Below are positions 1 to 6,913 of a stretch of DNA of 18,985 nucleotides, piece by piece. A model generated the notes under the pieces. The model searched no databases, was not told where the DNA came from, and saw only the letters and a program-made list of their open reading frames with translations. The DNA is from Blastocatellia bacterium (GTDB taxonomy: Bacteria > Acidobacteriota > Blastocatellia > Pyrinomonadales > Pyrinomonadaceae): the NCBI GenBank assembly GCA_013695195.1, contig JACDAY010000243.1:1-18985 (forward strand), in the 5' to 3' direction. Positions within the stretch are counted from its first letter, which is position 1, and each line of letters starts with the position of its first letter. Position numbers and translations under genes: made by a program.

Positions 1-203
1 CCCTCGACCCAAATCTCGTCGGCCGTTTCCAGGATCTTTCCGCCGGCCTTCACATATTGCTCATCCGCAAAACCCGACCCTTCGCCTGCGGTCTTTTGAA
101 CTGAAACAGCATGTCCCGCATTCACCAATGCATTCACACCGGCCGGCGTGAGGCCCACGCGGTATTCGTTATCCTTAATTTCCTTCGGTAAACCGATCTT
201 CAT
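1..203 (-). CDS. ald: Alanine dehydrogenase, N-terminal part (cut by window edge)
   Basis: The reverse strand encodes 67 codons beginning MKIGLPKEIKDNEYRVGLTP, the typical start of alanine dehydrogenase, which reversibly deaminates L-alanine to pyruvate with NAD+. Arg15 in the NEYRVGLTP segment sits where the family has its substrate-binding arginine. The later GSGF and DEQYVKAGG segments also match the family. The rest, including the NAD-binding domain, lies beyond the left edge. The ATG at 203 is chosen because AGGAG (complement of 210-214) lies 6 nt upstream. A perfect TATAAT and two palindromes lie further upstream. The N-terminus of the proton-translocating transhydrogenase alpha subunit is related, so a small chance of that remains. 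Confidence 0.88.
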   Translation of the reverse strand, partial: MKIGLPKEIKDNEYRVGLTPAGVNALVNAGHAVSVQKTAGEGSGFADEQYVKAGGKILETADEIWVE

Positions 204-223
204 TCATGACTCCTAAAATTTTA

Positions 224-235
224 TTGTTATAACAA
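224..235. promoter_or_regulatory. Perfect 12-bp palindrome in the ald leader
   Basis: TTGTTATAACAA is its own reverse complement. It lies between the putative ald transcription start (about 247) and the ribosome site at 210-214. A very similar palindrome lies at 269-279, so the two may be operator half-sites for one regulator. Lrp/AsnC-type regulators control ald in other bacteria, but no regulator gene is visible here. Confidence 0.45.
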
Positions 236-253
236 AAACTTTGATTACGACGG

Positions 254-259
254 ATTATA
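254..259 (-). promoter_or_regulatory. -10 box of the ald promoter
   Basis: The complement of 254-259 is a perfect TATAAT, 51 nt before the ald ATG. No good -35 hexamer is found at 16-18 nt spacing (TTCTGT at 17 nt). The palindrome at 269-279 occupies the spacer and reaches towards the -35 side, which would fit an activator-dependent or directly repressed promoter. Confidence 0.5.
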
Positions 260-268
260 AATCGTTTT

Positions 269-279
269 TGTTATTAACA
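269..279. promoter_or_regulatory. Second palindrome upstream of ald
   Basis: TGTTA-T-TAACA is a perfect 5+5 inverted repeat with a one-base centre, preceded by further T residues so that it closely resembles the palindrome at 224-235. The two centres are about 45 bp apart and bracket the TATAAT box. Confidence 0.45.
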
Positions 280-465
280 GAAATGCGTTAAATATGTTTT
301 GTAGAAGGTGCGGACGAGTTTTCCCGATGAAGGAACGACCCGGACGGCGCAATGAGATTTCAAGAAAGCCGGAACTTGCTCGAATCAGGGCTGTGATGAG
401 GTGACAGCGATTTTGTTCTTATCAATAAATAAACGCACTTGGGGTTGGGATATCGCCCGTCGCCG

Positions 466-636
466 TCATAAGTCGGCTTGGACGACAGCATCAATGTACA
501 GCGATTTCCATTCGGTAAAGATATTCCAGTAGAATCGTTCCCCGACTCGCGTGTGGCCGTTGCAGGTACTTTAATAACGACGAGGCTTCCCGACCGTTAG
601 TGGCGTTCTCGACCTTAACCTGACAGATTATTCTTC
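466..636 (-). pseudogene. Decayed aldehyde dehydrogenase C-terminal fragment
   Basis: Read on the minus strand from about 567 to 466, this stretch encodes TCNGHTRVGERF followed by YWNIFTEWKSLYIDAVVQADL and a stop. It aligns with the last part of the intact neighbour (TGNGHREAGTQV, then DIFSEWKSLYID). DNA similarity is also clear: the block at 490-516 resembles 691-717, 201 bp away. In the coding frame a TAA (complement of 571-573) interrupts the fragment. Beyond it, residues resembling the intact NSATIGAE segment continue in another frame (ENATNGRE), so the copy is frameshifted. It is either the remnant of a second aldehyde dehydrogenase gene or a partial duplication of the neighbour's 3' end. 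Confidence 0.72.
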
Positions 637-642
637 CCATAA

Positions 643-2181
643 CTAAATCTCTACCGCATCGATCTGTGCTTTTTGTAGTTTACCCGAATAATCTATATAC
701 AACGATTTCCATTCGCTGAAAATGTCGAGAACCTGGGTTCCCGCTTCCCGATGACCGTTGCCGGTGCCTTTTGTGCCGCCGAAGGGTAGGTGGACTTCAG
801 CCCCGATAGTCGCGGAGTTTACATAGCAAATTCCGGTGTAAAGCTCCTGCATTGCATAGAATGATTGATTCACATCCTGTGTGTAAATCGCCGACGAAAG
901 GCCGTATTTCACGCCGTTTACGATGTCGATTGCTTCATCAAGGGTTGAAAACGGAATGACGCATGTAACGGGGCCGAATATCTCTTCCTGCTCGATTCGC
1001 ATTCCGGGTTTTACATCGGTGAGAACGGTCGGTTCGATGAAATAGCCGTTTTTGTAATCGCCTTTTGTAAGTTGATTTCCGCCGCACGCAAGCGTTGCCT
1101 TGTCGACGTTTTTACCGATATGGATATAGCCGAGTATCTTCTGCATCGCATCTTCATTGATCACCGGGCCGACTTCCGTTTTTGCATCGAGTCCGTTGCC
1201 AACCCTTAATTTCTTAACCTTTTCGACCAGTTTCTCGACAAATTTTTTATATATCTTCTTATGCACGACCAGCCGCGACGATGCCGTGCAGCGCTGCCCG
1301 CTCGTGCCAAAAGCTCCCCACAGCGAGCCTTCGACCGCGTTGTCGATATCGGCGTCGTCCATTACAATGATCGCATTTTTGCCGCCCATTTCGAGACTAA
1401 CGATCTTATTGTCCCGTGCGCATTGTTCAGCAATTATTCGTCCCGTGTCGGTCGAGCCGGTGAACGATATTAGCCGCACATCCTCATGATCGACAAGCGC
1501 AGCACCGGCTTCGCCGAAGCCGTTGACTATATTTACAACACCTTTCGGAATTCCCGCTTCTTCACAGGATTTGACAAGATTTATGGTAGAAAGCGGCACG
1601 TCTTCCCCGGATTTGATAACGACTGTATTACCGCAAACCAATGCTGGAATCAGTTTCCACGAGGGTATCGCCATCGGAAAATTGAACGGCGTAATCAGAC
1701 CGCAAATCCCGACCGGCTGGCGGACGCACATAGCAAATTTATTCGGCATTTCGGCCGGAGTCGTAAAGCCGTGTAGCCTTCGGCCTTCGCCGGCAGTGTA
1801 ATAGGTGCAGTCGATGGCTTCCTGGACATCGCCGCCTGCTTCCTTCAAAACCTTGCCCATTTCGCGCGTCATATCGCGCGTAAACCGATCCTTGTTGTCG
1901 CGAAGAATTTCGCCCAAACTGAAAAGAAGCTCTGCGCGTTTCGGCGCCGGTGTCCTGCGCCATTTCGTAGCCGCATTTTTTGCGGCTTCAACGGCACGGT
2001 TTACATCTTCCGTATTCGATTTCGGAAAACGCCCGATAATGTCGGTTGTATCCGCCGGGTTCACGTTATCAAAAAACTCGCCGGACAAGCTTTTGACCCA
2101 TTCGCCGCCGATATAATTGTGATAGGTTTTTGTCGATGATTTCGATGATTTTTTTTCTTTCGCTTCTTTCGCTTTTGCCAT
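643..2181 (-). CDS. NAD(P)+-dependent aldehyde dehydrogenase
   Basis: A 512-residue member of the aldehyde dehydrogenase superfamily that oxidises an aldehyde to a carboxylate in the cytoplasm. In this numbering Asn167 (TPFNFP), general base Glu264 (SLEMGG) and nucleophile Cys298 (GQRCTASS) are all present, so it should be active. The C-terminal run PFGGTKGTGNGHREAG followed by EWKSLYIDYSGKLQKAQID resembles uncharacterised bacterial enzymes near the semialdehyde dehydrogenases; the substrate cannot be read from sequence. The frame is open up to 2223, but those 14 extra codons are encoded by the heptamer repeat. The ATG at 2181 (MAKAKEAKEKK) is preferred even though no clear ribosome site precedes it. 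It lies on the same strand as ald and downstream of the protease gene. Confidence 0.93.
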   Translation of the reverse strand: MAKAKEAKEKKSSKSSTKTYHNYIGGEWVKSLSGEFFDNVNPADTTDIIGRFPKSNTEDVNRAVEAAKNAATKWRRTPAPKRAELLFSLGEILRDNKDRFTRDMTREMGKVLKEAGGDVQEAIDCTYYTAGEGRRLHGFTTPAEMPNKFAMCVRQPVGICGLITPFNFPMAIPSWKLIPALVCGNTVVIKSGEDVPLSTINLVKSCEEAGIPKGVVNIVNGFGEAGAALVDHEDVRLISFTGSTDTGRIIAEQCARDNKIVSLEMGGKNAIIVMDDADIDNAVEGSLWGAFGTSGQRCTASSRLVVHKKIYKKFVEKLVEKVKKLRVGNGLDAKTEVGPVINEDAMQKILGYIHIGKNVDKATLACGGNQLTKGDYKNGYFIEPTVLTDVKPGMRIEQEEIFGPVTCVIPFSTLDEAIDIVNGVKYGLSSAIYTQDVNQSFYAMQELYTGICYVNSATIGAEVHLPFGGTKGTGNGHREAGTQVLDIFSEWKSLYIDYSGKLQKAQIDAVEI

Positions 2182-2193
2182 ATTCGTTAGTCT

Positions 2194-2269
2194 AAAGTCC
2201 AAAGTCCAAAATTCAAAGTCCAAAGCAGATTTCCGACTTTGGACTTATTTCCGGCTTTGGACTTTGGAC
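2194..2269. repeat. Inverted arms of GTCCAAA heptamer repeats
   Basis: The left arm (2194-2225) carries several tandem units of the heptamer AAAGTCC, some imperfect. The right arm (2236-2269) carries the same heptamer in reverse complement (GGACTTT). The arms face each other over a short centre and could pair into a long imperfect hairpin in DNA or RNA. The element fills the space between the protease stop (2276) and the aldehyde dehydrogenase start (2181), so it may weaken read-through. The same design recurs at 17804-17890. Confidence 0.8.
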
Positions 2270-2275
2270 ATAAAG

Positions 2276-3820
2276 TTACTGCACTGAAAACTGTACTATT
2301 TTTAACTGAGGGCTGCGTATCACGGGATTATAAGAAAGAACATGCAATACGACAGCATCACCTGTTTTGAGCCGGTTTACCTGATCGCTAAAGCTTTTTG
2401 CGTCTTTAACGGCTACCCGGTTTATTCGCTGGATCAGATCACCTTCGCCTAAAGCGTCGCCGCCATTGGATGCTTTCACATCCGCTATATAGCTTTCGGG
2501 ATTTATCTCCTTAACTATCAGGCCTGACTGCCCTTCCAGCTTGTATGTCGTCGCAAGGGCGGCCGTCAAATCCGTTAGTGTCAGGCCAAAAGGCTTAGCC
2601 GTTTCGTTCACTCGATTCAGCGGCAATTTTGTGCGCGTGCCGTCATCCTCTCCGCGCCGATTGCTTGACGGTCTTTCGCCGAGCCGGATTGATGTGCCCC
2701 TGCGCTCAACATTCACTCCGTTTTCCCGCAGATAATACATGCTGACCGATTGATCGGGCGTTGCAGCAGCTACCTTTGCGATCAGATCCTGTGCATTCTC
2801 AACAGTCTTTCCGTCGAATTCAACAATGACATCGCCGACCTGCAGCCCGGCGATCCCGGCCGCACTTCTGGTGTCACGGAGATCGGTGACGATGGCCCCT
2901 TTCGCCTCTTTCATGCCGTAAACTTTTGCAAACTCTGCTTTTACCGATTCAAGGGCAACGCCTAAATAGCCGCGACGCACTTTACCGGTTTTTACGAGCT
3001 GATCGTAAACATAGATCGCTTCGCTGGCAGGAAGGGCAAAACCGACGCCGTTGAAATCGCCTGTGGATGTTGCGATCTGAGAATTGACTCCTATCACCTC
3101 GCCATCCATATTCACGAGCGGGCCGCCGGAATTCCCTCGATTTATAGCCGCGTCGGTCTGAATAAATTTTTGAAACGGCGTGGCATACGGCGTTTCCCGG
3201 CGCGTTTGCGAAATGATCCCAGCCGTAACCGTCCGCGTCAAGCCGAACGGCGAGCCGATAGCCAAAACCCAATCGCCCACTTGCGACTGGTTCGAATCGC
3301 CGAGCTTAACAAAAGGCAAATCTCTACCAGCGTCGATTTTCAACACAGCCAGGTCGGTTAATTCATCCGTACCGATCACACGTGCGATAAATTCCTCGCC
3401 CGAATCAAGCTTTATCGTAATTCGCACCGCATCGTCGACGACATGCGAATTTGTCATGATATATCCGCGTTTATCGACGATAAACCCGCTTCCGATTGAA
3501 TAAGACGGGCGGCGCGGAAGTTGACGCCGGAAAAAATCCATGATGTCATCGGAGTCTCCAGGCGCCGCCTCGCCTTTGGTTGTTACCTCGGGAACTTTTC
3601 CTTTAGTGTCGATACTGACGACGGCGGGCTCAACGATCTTCGCAACCTCGGCGAAGGAGGCCGAAAGCCTTTCCGGAGCCGTAACGGTCGTTTTTAGCCG
3701 CTCACTCGAATTCGGAGACTGGCCGTACGCACTTCCAACAGCCAAAGCGGCGATTGAAATCGACAAAAATACTTTCGGCATAAACGACAGTACGCGTGGT
3801 TCTCTAATATGTTGGAACAT
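2276..3820 (-). CDS. Periplasmic HtrA/DegP-type serine protease with two PDZ domains
   Basis: A 514-residue trypsin-fold protease of the HtrA (DegP/DegQ) family that degrades or refolds misfolded envelope proteins. An N-terminal signal segment is visible (hydrophobic run ending SAYGQ). The catalytic triad is intact: His126 (TNSHVV), Asp156 (TDLAVLKID) and Ser231 (RGNSGGPL). PDZ1 lies at about 265-355 (RRGYLGV onward) and PDZ2 at about 415-510 (FGLTLTDL onward), joined by a charged linker with RRGEDD. A GTG at 3829 is in frame, but AGGAGG (complement of 3831-3836) would be only 1 nt from it. The same site is 10 nt from the ATG at 3820, so ATG is chosen. It appears to be a single-gene unit with its own promoter. 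Confidence 0.95.
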   Translation of the reverse strand: MFQHIREPRVLSFMPKVFLSISIAALAVGSAYGQSPNSSERLKTTVTAPERLSASFAEVAKIVEPAVVSIDTKGKVPEVTTKGEAAPGDSDDIMDFFRRQLPRRPSYSIGSGFIVDKRGYIMTNSHVVDDAVRITIKLDSGEEFIARVIGTDELTDLAVLKIDAGRDLPFVKLGDSNQSQVGDWVLAIGSPFGLTRTVTAGIISQTRRETPYATPFQKFIQTDAAINRGNSGGPLVNMDGEVIGVNSQIATSTGDFNGVGFALPASEAIYVYDQLVKTGKVRRGYLGVALESVKAEFAKVYGMKEAKGAIVTDLRDTRSAAGIAGLQVGDVIVEFDGKTVENAQDLIAKVAAATPDQSVSMYYLRENGVNVERRGTSIRLGERPSSNRRGEDDGTRTKLPLNRVNETAKPFGLTLTDLTAALATTYKLEGQSGLIVKEINPESYIADVKASNGGDALGEGDLIQRINRVAVKDAKSFSDQVNRLKTGDAVVLHVLSYNPVIRSPQLKIVQFSVQ

Positions 3821-3873
3821 TAATGACACTCCTCCTAAAACTCGAGATTCTGGAAATGCTTCTTATGCAAACT

Positions 3874-3882
3874 ATCATATCA
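3874..3882 (-). promoter_or_regulatory. Extended -10 promoter of the HtrA gene
   Basis: On the minus strand TGATATGAT (complement of 3874-3882) fits the extended -10 pattern TGnTATAAT with one mismatch. It would start transcription near 3867, giving a leader of about 47 nt that includes the strong AGGAGG site. No good -35 is seen, which is acceptable for extended -10 promoters. Confidence 0.4.
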
Positions 3883-4059
3883 AAATTTTGTTCGGATATT
3901 CGAGTTTCCGGTTGGATTCAAATTCCGGAGTTCAATTTGCCATAGTTAAAAGAAAACTTTCAAGAGAAGGCATCACCAAAAATTCAGCATGGCAGCCGTC
4001 GGGGCGTGTATTCCAAAGCGCCGTCCGCTTCGGACAATGCCGATGGTCGCCGGTTAACA

Positions 4060-4094
4060 TAAGCTGCAAACGCCGCATCCGGGCTCGCAGCTTA
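4060..4094. other. Inverted repeat just after the zinc-ribbon gene
   Basis: TAAGCTGC (4060-4067) and GCAGCTTA (4087-4094) are perfect complements separated by 19 nt. It lies 6 nt beyond the stop codon of the minus-strand gene that ends at 4100, the position of a terminator. There is no T-run on the transcript side, so a classical intrinsic terminator is not supported. The rest of 3837-4059 holds the HtrA promoter and no recognisable gene. Confidence 0.3.
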
Positions 4095-4099
4095 GAGAG

Positions 4100-4969
4100 T
4101 TAATCAACGTAATACACTTTCAAATCTCTCTCACCCGAAATTACCCATTTTCCGTTTTCTTTGCGCAACTGCAACTGGCTTCTTACTTTTCCAGTAGAGT
4201 TTTTAGCACCCTCAAAATTCCATTCTTTGTCGAAAACCGCCGTCGCCGTATCACTGGAATTTGGTGTAATGCTAATATTGCTTATATTGAAATTAATCGA
4301 GTCATAAAGACCAAATGCGCGCTGTTTGTCGCGACGGACTGCTCCGGCGCCTGCCCCACGAGTTTTATAGTAATCGACTGTTCCGGCGTAATTGTACATC
4401 AAAAGATCAAGATCTCCTGATTCAGAGGCGGAGGCCCATTCATCTATCGTATCCGAAACTTCCTGCTTTATTTGTTCTCTATCGGTATTGTCGGACGCCG
4501 GTTTTGACGGCGGAATGTTTTCAGTAATGTTGGAAACGCCGATATCGGCGGAAGAAGTAGGTGAAACTGATGGCGTCGATGAGTTTCTGAGATTTGAAAC
4601 AATAGCATTATTTGCAGAATTATTTGTTTTCTTTGCGACGTTGTCCTCGCCGTTTCTGGAATAAAGCCACGCACCGATTCCGGCACCGACAACCACAACC
4701 GTAAGTATCGCAGTAATAATAACGACCATCGCAGTGCTTTGCTTCTTTTGTCCGGGCCGGGACCCGGAGATTCGGGTGATCCCACTTTTCTGATCGGCTT
4801 GTCCCGAATAGGGACTATTTTGCAGGTTTTCCCGAAGATTCGCGGATGCTGGCCGGCCCCGTACCACTGTTTCGGATTCGTCTATCATATCAAGTGGCGA
4901 TCCGTCCTGGAGGCAGAACCGTAGACTATCATCGGTGTAATGCGTCTGACAATTTGGGCAAGTTTTCAT
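4100..4969 (-). CDS. Zinc-ribbon, single-helix membrane protein with NTF2-like C-terminal domain
   Basis: About 289 residues. The N-terminus has a short zinc ribbon, CPNC then FCLQDG (Cys at 4, 7 and 19 from the ATG at 4969), a style common in Acidobacteriota. A linker follows, then one strong membrane helix at about 80-103 (MVVIITAILTVVVVGAGIGA). Next comes a long Ser/Asn/Thr-rich linker (about 108-160), then a C-terminal domain (about 165-289). That domain has a DTIDEWASASESGDLDLLM helix and a KENGKWVISGERDLKV strand end, as in NTF2/SnoaL-like domains. The ribbon would be cytoplasmic and the NTF2-like part outside. A GTG at 4978 is an alternative start three codons earlier; neither has a clear ribosome site. 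Function is unknown. It is divergent from the lipoprotein gene at 5226. Confidence 0.82.
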   Translation of the reverse strand: MKTCPNCQTHYTDDSLRFCLQDGSPLDMIDESETVVRGRPASANLRENLQNSPYSGQADQKSGITRISGSRPGQKKQSTAMVVIITAILTVVVVGAGIGAWLYSRNGEDNVAKKTNNSANNAIVSNLRNSSTPSVSPTSSADIGVSNITENIPPSKPASDNTDREQIKQEVSDTIDEWASASESGDLDLLMYNYAGTVDYYKTRGAGAGAVRRDKQRAFGLYDSINFNISNISITPNSSDTATAVFDKEWNFEGAKNSTGKVRSQLQLRKENGKWVISGERDLKVYYVD

Positions 4970-5007
4970 CGGATTCACAAACTAGAATCGGCAGACCATA
5001 GCTATCG

Positions 5008-5036
5008 ATAATAAAATTGACTTCGCAGTATGTCTG
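5008..5036 (-). promoter_or_regulatory. Promoter of the zinc-ribbon gene
   Basis: On the minus strand, CAGACA (complement of 5031-5036; 4 of 6 matches to TTGACA) is followed after 17 nt by TATTAT (complement of 5008-5013; 5 of 6). Transcription would begin near 5001, about 30 nt before the start codon. Confidence 0.4.
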
Positions 5037-5040
5037 AATT

Positions 5041-5071
5041 ATCAGTTATAAGCTATCAGTTATCAGCTATT
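5041..5071. repeat. Short heptamer array (TATCAGT type)
   Basis: The stretch reads as four heptamers of the type TATCAGT, TATAAGC, TATCAGT, TATCAGC (with one base of offset). It lies between the divergent promoters of the genes starting at 4969 and 5226. Unlike the arrays at 2194 and 17804, no opposing arm was found. Confidence 0.65.
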
Positions 5072-5147
5072 ACGAATATGCCACAGCCAATAATCGTGAA
5101 AACACTGCCGGAACAAAGTAACCGGTAAACAGAAGCAAGCAGTAAAA

Positions 5148-5176
5148 TTTACTTTTTGAGCCGGTGTCTCTATACT
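5148..5176 (+). promoter_or_regulatory. Promoter of the lipoprotein gene
   Basis: TTTACT (5148-5153; 4 of 6 to TTGACA), a 17-nt spacer, and TATACT (5171-5176; 5 of 6 to TATAAT). Transcription would start near 5183 with a leader of about 43 nt before the ATG at 5226. Confidence 0.4.
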
Positions 5177-5225
5177 TTTCACATAAGGTTATCAATTTTA
5201 TTACAGGAATGCGAACTTTTAATTT

Positions 5226-5807
5226 ATGCAAATTATTCTTTTTCTAGCGATAACGCTTGTGGCTCTCGGAACAGGATGCGGAAATCAGACGGGCGGAAAC
5301 GATGCAGGCAGCGATACTCCTACCGAAGCGTATAAGCGATTGTATTCCGCCGTTAAGGCAAAAGATATCGAGAATATAAAGAATGAAATGTCGAAAAAAT
5401 CGCAGGATTTTGCCATTACTGTCGCCCAGCGGCAAAACAATCCGGTGGAAAAGGTTTTTGAGAATGGATTCACGGCGACTACGTTCGCTGAAACGCTGCC
5501 GGAAATCCGCGACGAGCGGGTAAATGCAGATATGGGTTCGGTCGAGGTCTGGAATGCGAAGGACAGCATTTGGGAAGATCTGCCGTTTGTTGCAGAAGAC
5601 GGGAGCTGGAAATTTGCCATTGGTGAACTTTTCGCAGGTTCTTTCAAATCACCGGGTAAAGGACGTGCCGCACGCGAAAGAGAGGCTGCAAATGTAATGG
5701 CTAATGCTGTGCAGCAGACCAATCCGGCAACAAACAGCAACTCTAATTCGACTGCCAATACAAAATTCGATGGGCCGCAGGTCGAACCGGAAACCGGCGG
5801 AAAATGA
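5226..5807 (+). CDS. Putative lipoprotein with NTF2-like/DUF4878-type domain
   Basis: 193 residues. A hydrophobic N-terminus (MQIILFLAITLVALGTGC) ends in Cys18, a plausible though weak lipobox (G at -3), then a Gly/Asn/Asp linker. The middle (about 31-140) starts TEAYKRLYSAVKAKDIENI and ends with VAEDGSWKFAIGELF, the layout of small secreted NTF2-like domains such as DUF4878. The C-terminus (about 150-193) is low-complexity and rich in Asn, Thr and Ser. An in-frame stop directly precedes the ATG, so the start is fixed; there is no Shine-Dalgarno match at usual spacing. The stop codon overlaps the next start (ATGA at 5804-5807), implying coupled translation. The substrate or partner is unknown. 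Confidence 0.8.
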   Translation: MQIILFLAITLVALGTGCGNQTGGNDAGSDTPTEAYKRLYSAVKAKDIENIKNEMSKKSQDFAITVAQRQNNPVEKVFENGFTATTFAETLPEIRDERVNADMGSVEVWNAKDSIWEDLPFVAEDGSWKFAIGELFAGSFKSPGKGRAAREREAANVMANAVQQTNPATNSNSNSTANTKFDGPQVEPETGGK

Positions 5808-6151
5808 TCGACGAACCGGCAATAAGGGAAATTCTTGCTCTATATAAAAACCACGGTTGGAAATTGCGCCGAGTTTTACTTTCTTCGGCGCTGGAAAAAA
5901 GTTTTTCAGCGGCTTCGTCTGAAATTTTCGATGATGTTGAGATAACTCAGTCTACGCTGGACGCAGCATGGTTTTCGCGGTCGGCACGCCTCAAAAGTGA
6001 AACCTGGGAGTTGCGGTTATTGGATAAATCTCCCTTCGCTTTGATTGCGGTGATAGATGATAATATCGATGACCACGAAATTAGAGAAATTCTGCAAAAT
6101 ACTGAATTAAAAATGATGCAAACCACAAAAAAAGGGATGAGTTCACATTAA
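5804..6151 (+). CDS. Uncharacterised 115-residue protein, coupled to the lipoprotein
   Basis: Starts within the ATGA that ends the lipoprotein gene. No signal peptide or membrane segment; the composition suggests a small soluble alpha/beta protein. It contains a helix with LYKNHGWKLRRVLL, a WFSRSARLKSETWELRLLD strand pair and an acidic IDDNIDDHEIREIL segment. I do not recognise the family. The four-base overlap suggests that it is made in proportion to the lipoprotein, perhaps as a cytoplasmic partner, though that is only inference from position. Confidence 0.75.
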   Translation: MIDEPAIREILALYKNHGWKLRRVLLSSALEKSFSAASSEIFDDVEITQSTLDAAWFSRSARLKSETWELRLLDKSPFALIAVIDDNIDDHEIREILQNTELKMMQTTKKGMSSH

Positions 6152-6257
6152 TTTGTCTCGCCTTTTGTATTTTTTACTTGCCAATCTTGCCACTACGTCA
6201 TCTAATATAGTGAGTTGACAAGTTTTGCTTGTAGAGAGCAAACTTGAATTGTTGTAA

Positions 6258-6878
6258 ATGATGATTAAAGATTTAGGTGCCGGAGTCGTTAGTGTTTGGG
6301 ACGGGCTGCGGCCTATAACAAAAAAGATGCTGGTCGGTGCCCTTGCCAAGAGCGGCACCAACCCTGCAAATAATCCAACTCAGAAATTTTCGTACGATGC
6401 TCACGCCGATTGGGAGCTGAGGCGACTTCTTTCGGCATTGGACGAACAATCCAGGAAAGATGCGGCACCCAGGGACGACGATAAATTGGGCGAGATCGCA
6501 AAGTTGGCAGAAACCTGTGTGCGCGTGCTCGAAGCGCAGAGCGGCTCGGCCGAAGTTTTTATTCAACTTGCCGAGCGGGCAATTAGAAAGCACGACTACA
6601 ACAAACTGGACAAGCTTTCCGATAGGCTTTTCGAACGCTTTTCGGCAGCAGAGATCGCCGAAATTGTCCGGCAATCTGAAATGCCGCAAATTCGGGCGAT
6701 AGCTTACGAAACGCTTGCCCTGCTGCCTGTCCCGACGCTTTTGCCGCTTTTAGACGATTCGCTTTACGCCGATATCGCCGCTAACGCCCTGGAACAAAAG
6801 GCTTACGAGTACGATTCTGAAGAAGCACGCGATGTTCTGGATCAATTCGATTCCGAAATTGAAATCAAGGGCGGGTGA
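6258..6878 (+). CDS. Uncharacterised helical protein
   Basis: 206 residues, with no signal peptide apparent. After about 35 residues with small and basic residues (MMIKDLGAGVVSVWDGLRPI) the rest is strongly helical. It has HEAT-like alternation (LAETCVRVLEAQSG, VFIQLAERAIRKHDYN, IRAIAYETLALLPVPTLLPLL) and an acidic end (YDSEEARDVLDQFDSEIEIK). This suggests a small helical-repeat adaptor, but I do not recognise a family. Two consecutive ATG codons (6258, 6261) are possible starts with no clear ribosome site. The 106-nt gap after the preceding gene holds an imperfect inverted repeat (CAAGTTTTGC near 6218 against GCAAACTTG near 6238). It may be the third gene of the lipoprotein operon or have its own promoter. 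Confidence 0.78.
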   Translation: MMIKDLGAGVVSVWDGLRPITKKMLVGALAKSGTNPANNPTQKFSYDAHADWELRRLLSALDEQSRKDAAPRDDDKLGEIAKLAETCVRVLEAQSGSAEVFIQLAERAIRKHDYNKLDKLSDRLFERFSAAEIAEIVRQSEMPQIRAIAYETLALLPVPTLLPLLDDSLYADIAANALEQKAYEYDSEEARDVLDQFDSEIEIKGG

Positions 6879-6888
6879 TCTTCGTTTT

Positions 6889-6913
6889 TGAGTTCACGCT
6901 TCAGCTTGTATTC
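6889..6913. repeat. Short dispersed repeat, copy 1
   Basis: TGAGTTCACGCTTCAGCTTG plus TATTC closely matches 8742-8767 (TGAGTTCAAGCTTCAGGCTTG plus TCTTC split over the same spacing). The core can fold as GCTTCAGC-like stems. This copy supplies the stop codon (complement of 6901-6903) and last residues of the minus-strand gene ending at 6901. Confidence 0.6.

Noticed and set aside
2182..2223. N-terminal extension of the aldehyde dehydrogenase (MDFEFWTLDFRLTN)
   Set aside because: The codons are the heptamer repeat read in frame; the ATG at 2181 begins a normal N-terminus.
2194..2269. CRISPR array
   Set aside because: Units are 7 nt tandem repeats without spacers, and no cas genes are present.
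3540..4103. Plus-strand 187-codon frame opposite the HtrA start and the gap beyond
   Set aside because: Most of it is antisense to the HtrA gene, it has no recognisable domain, and it runs through that gene's promoter and ribosome site.
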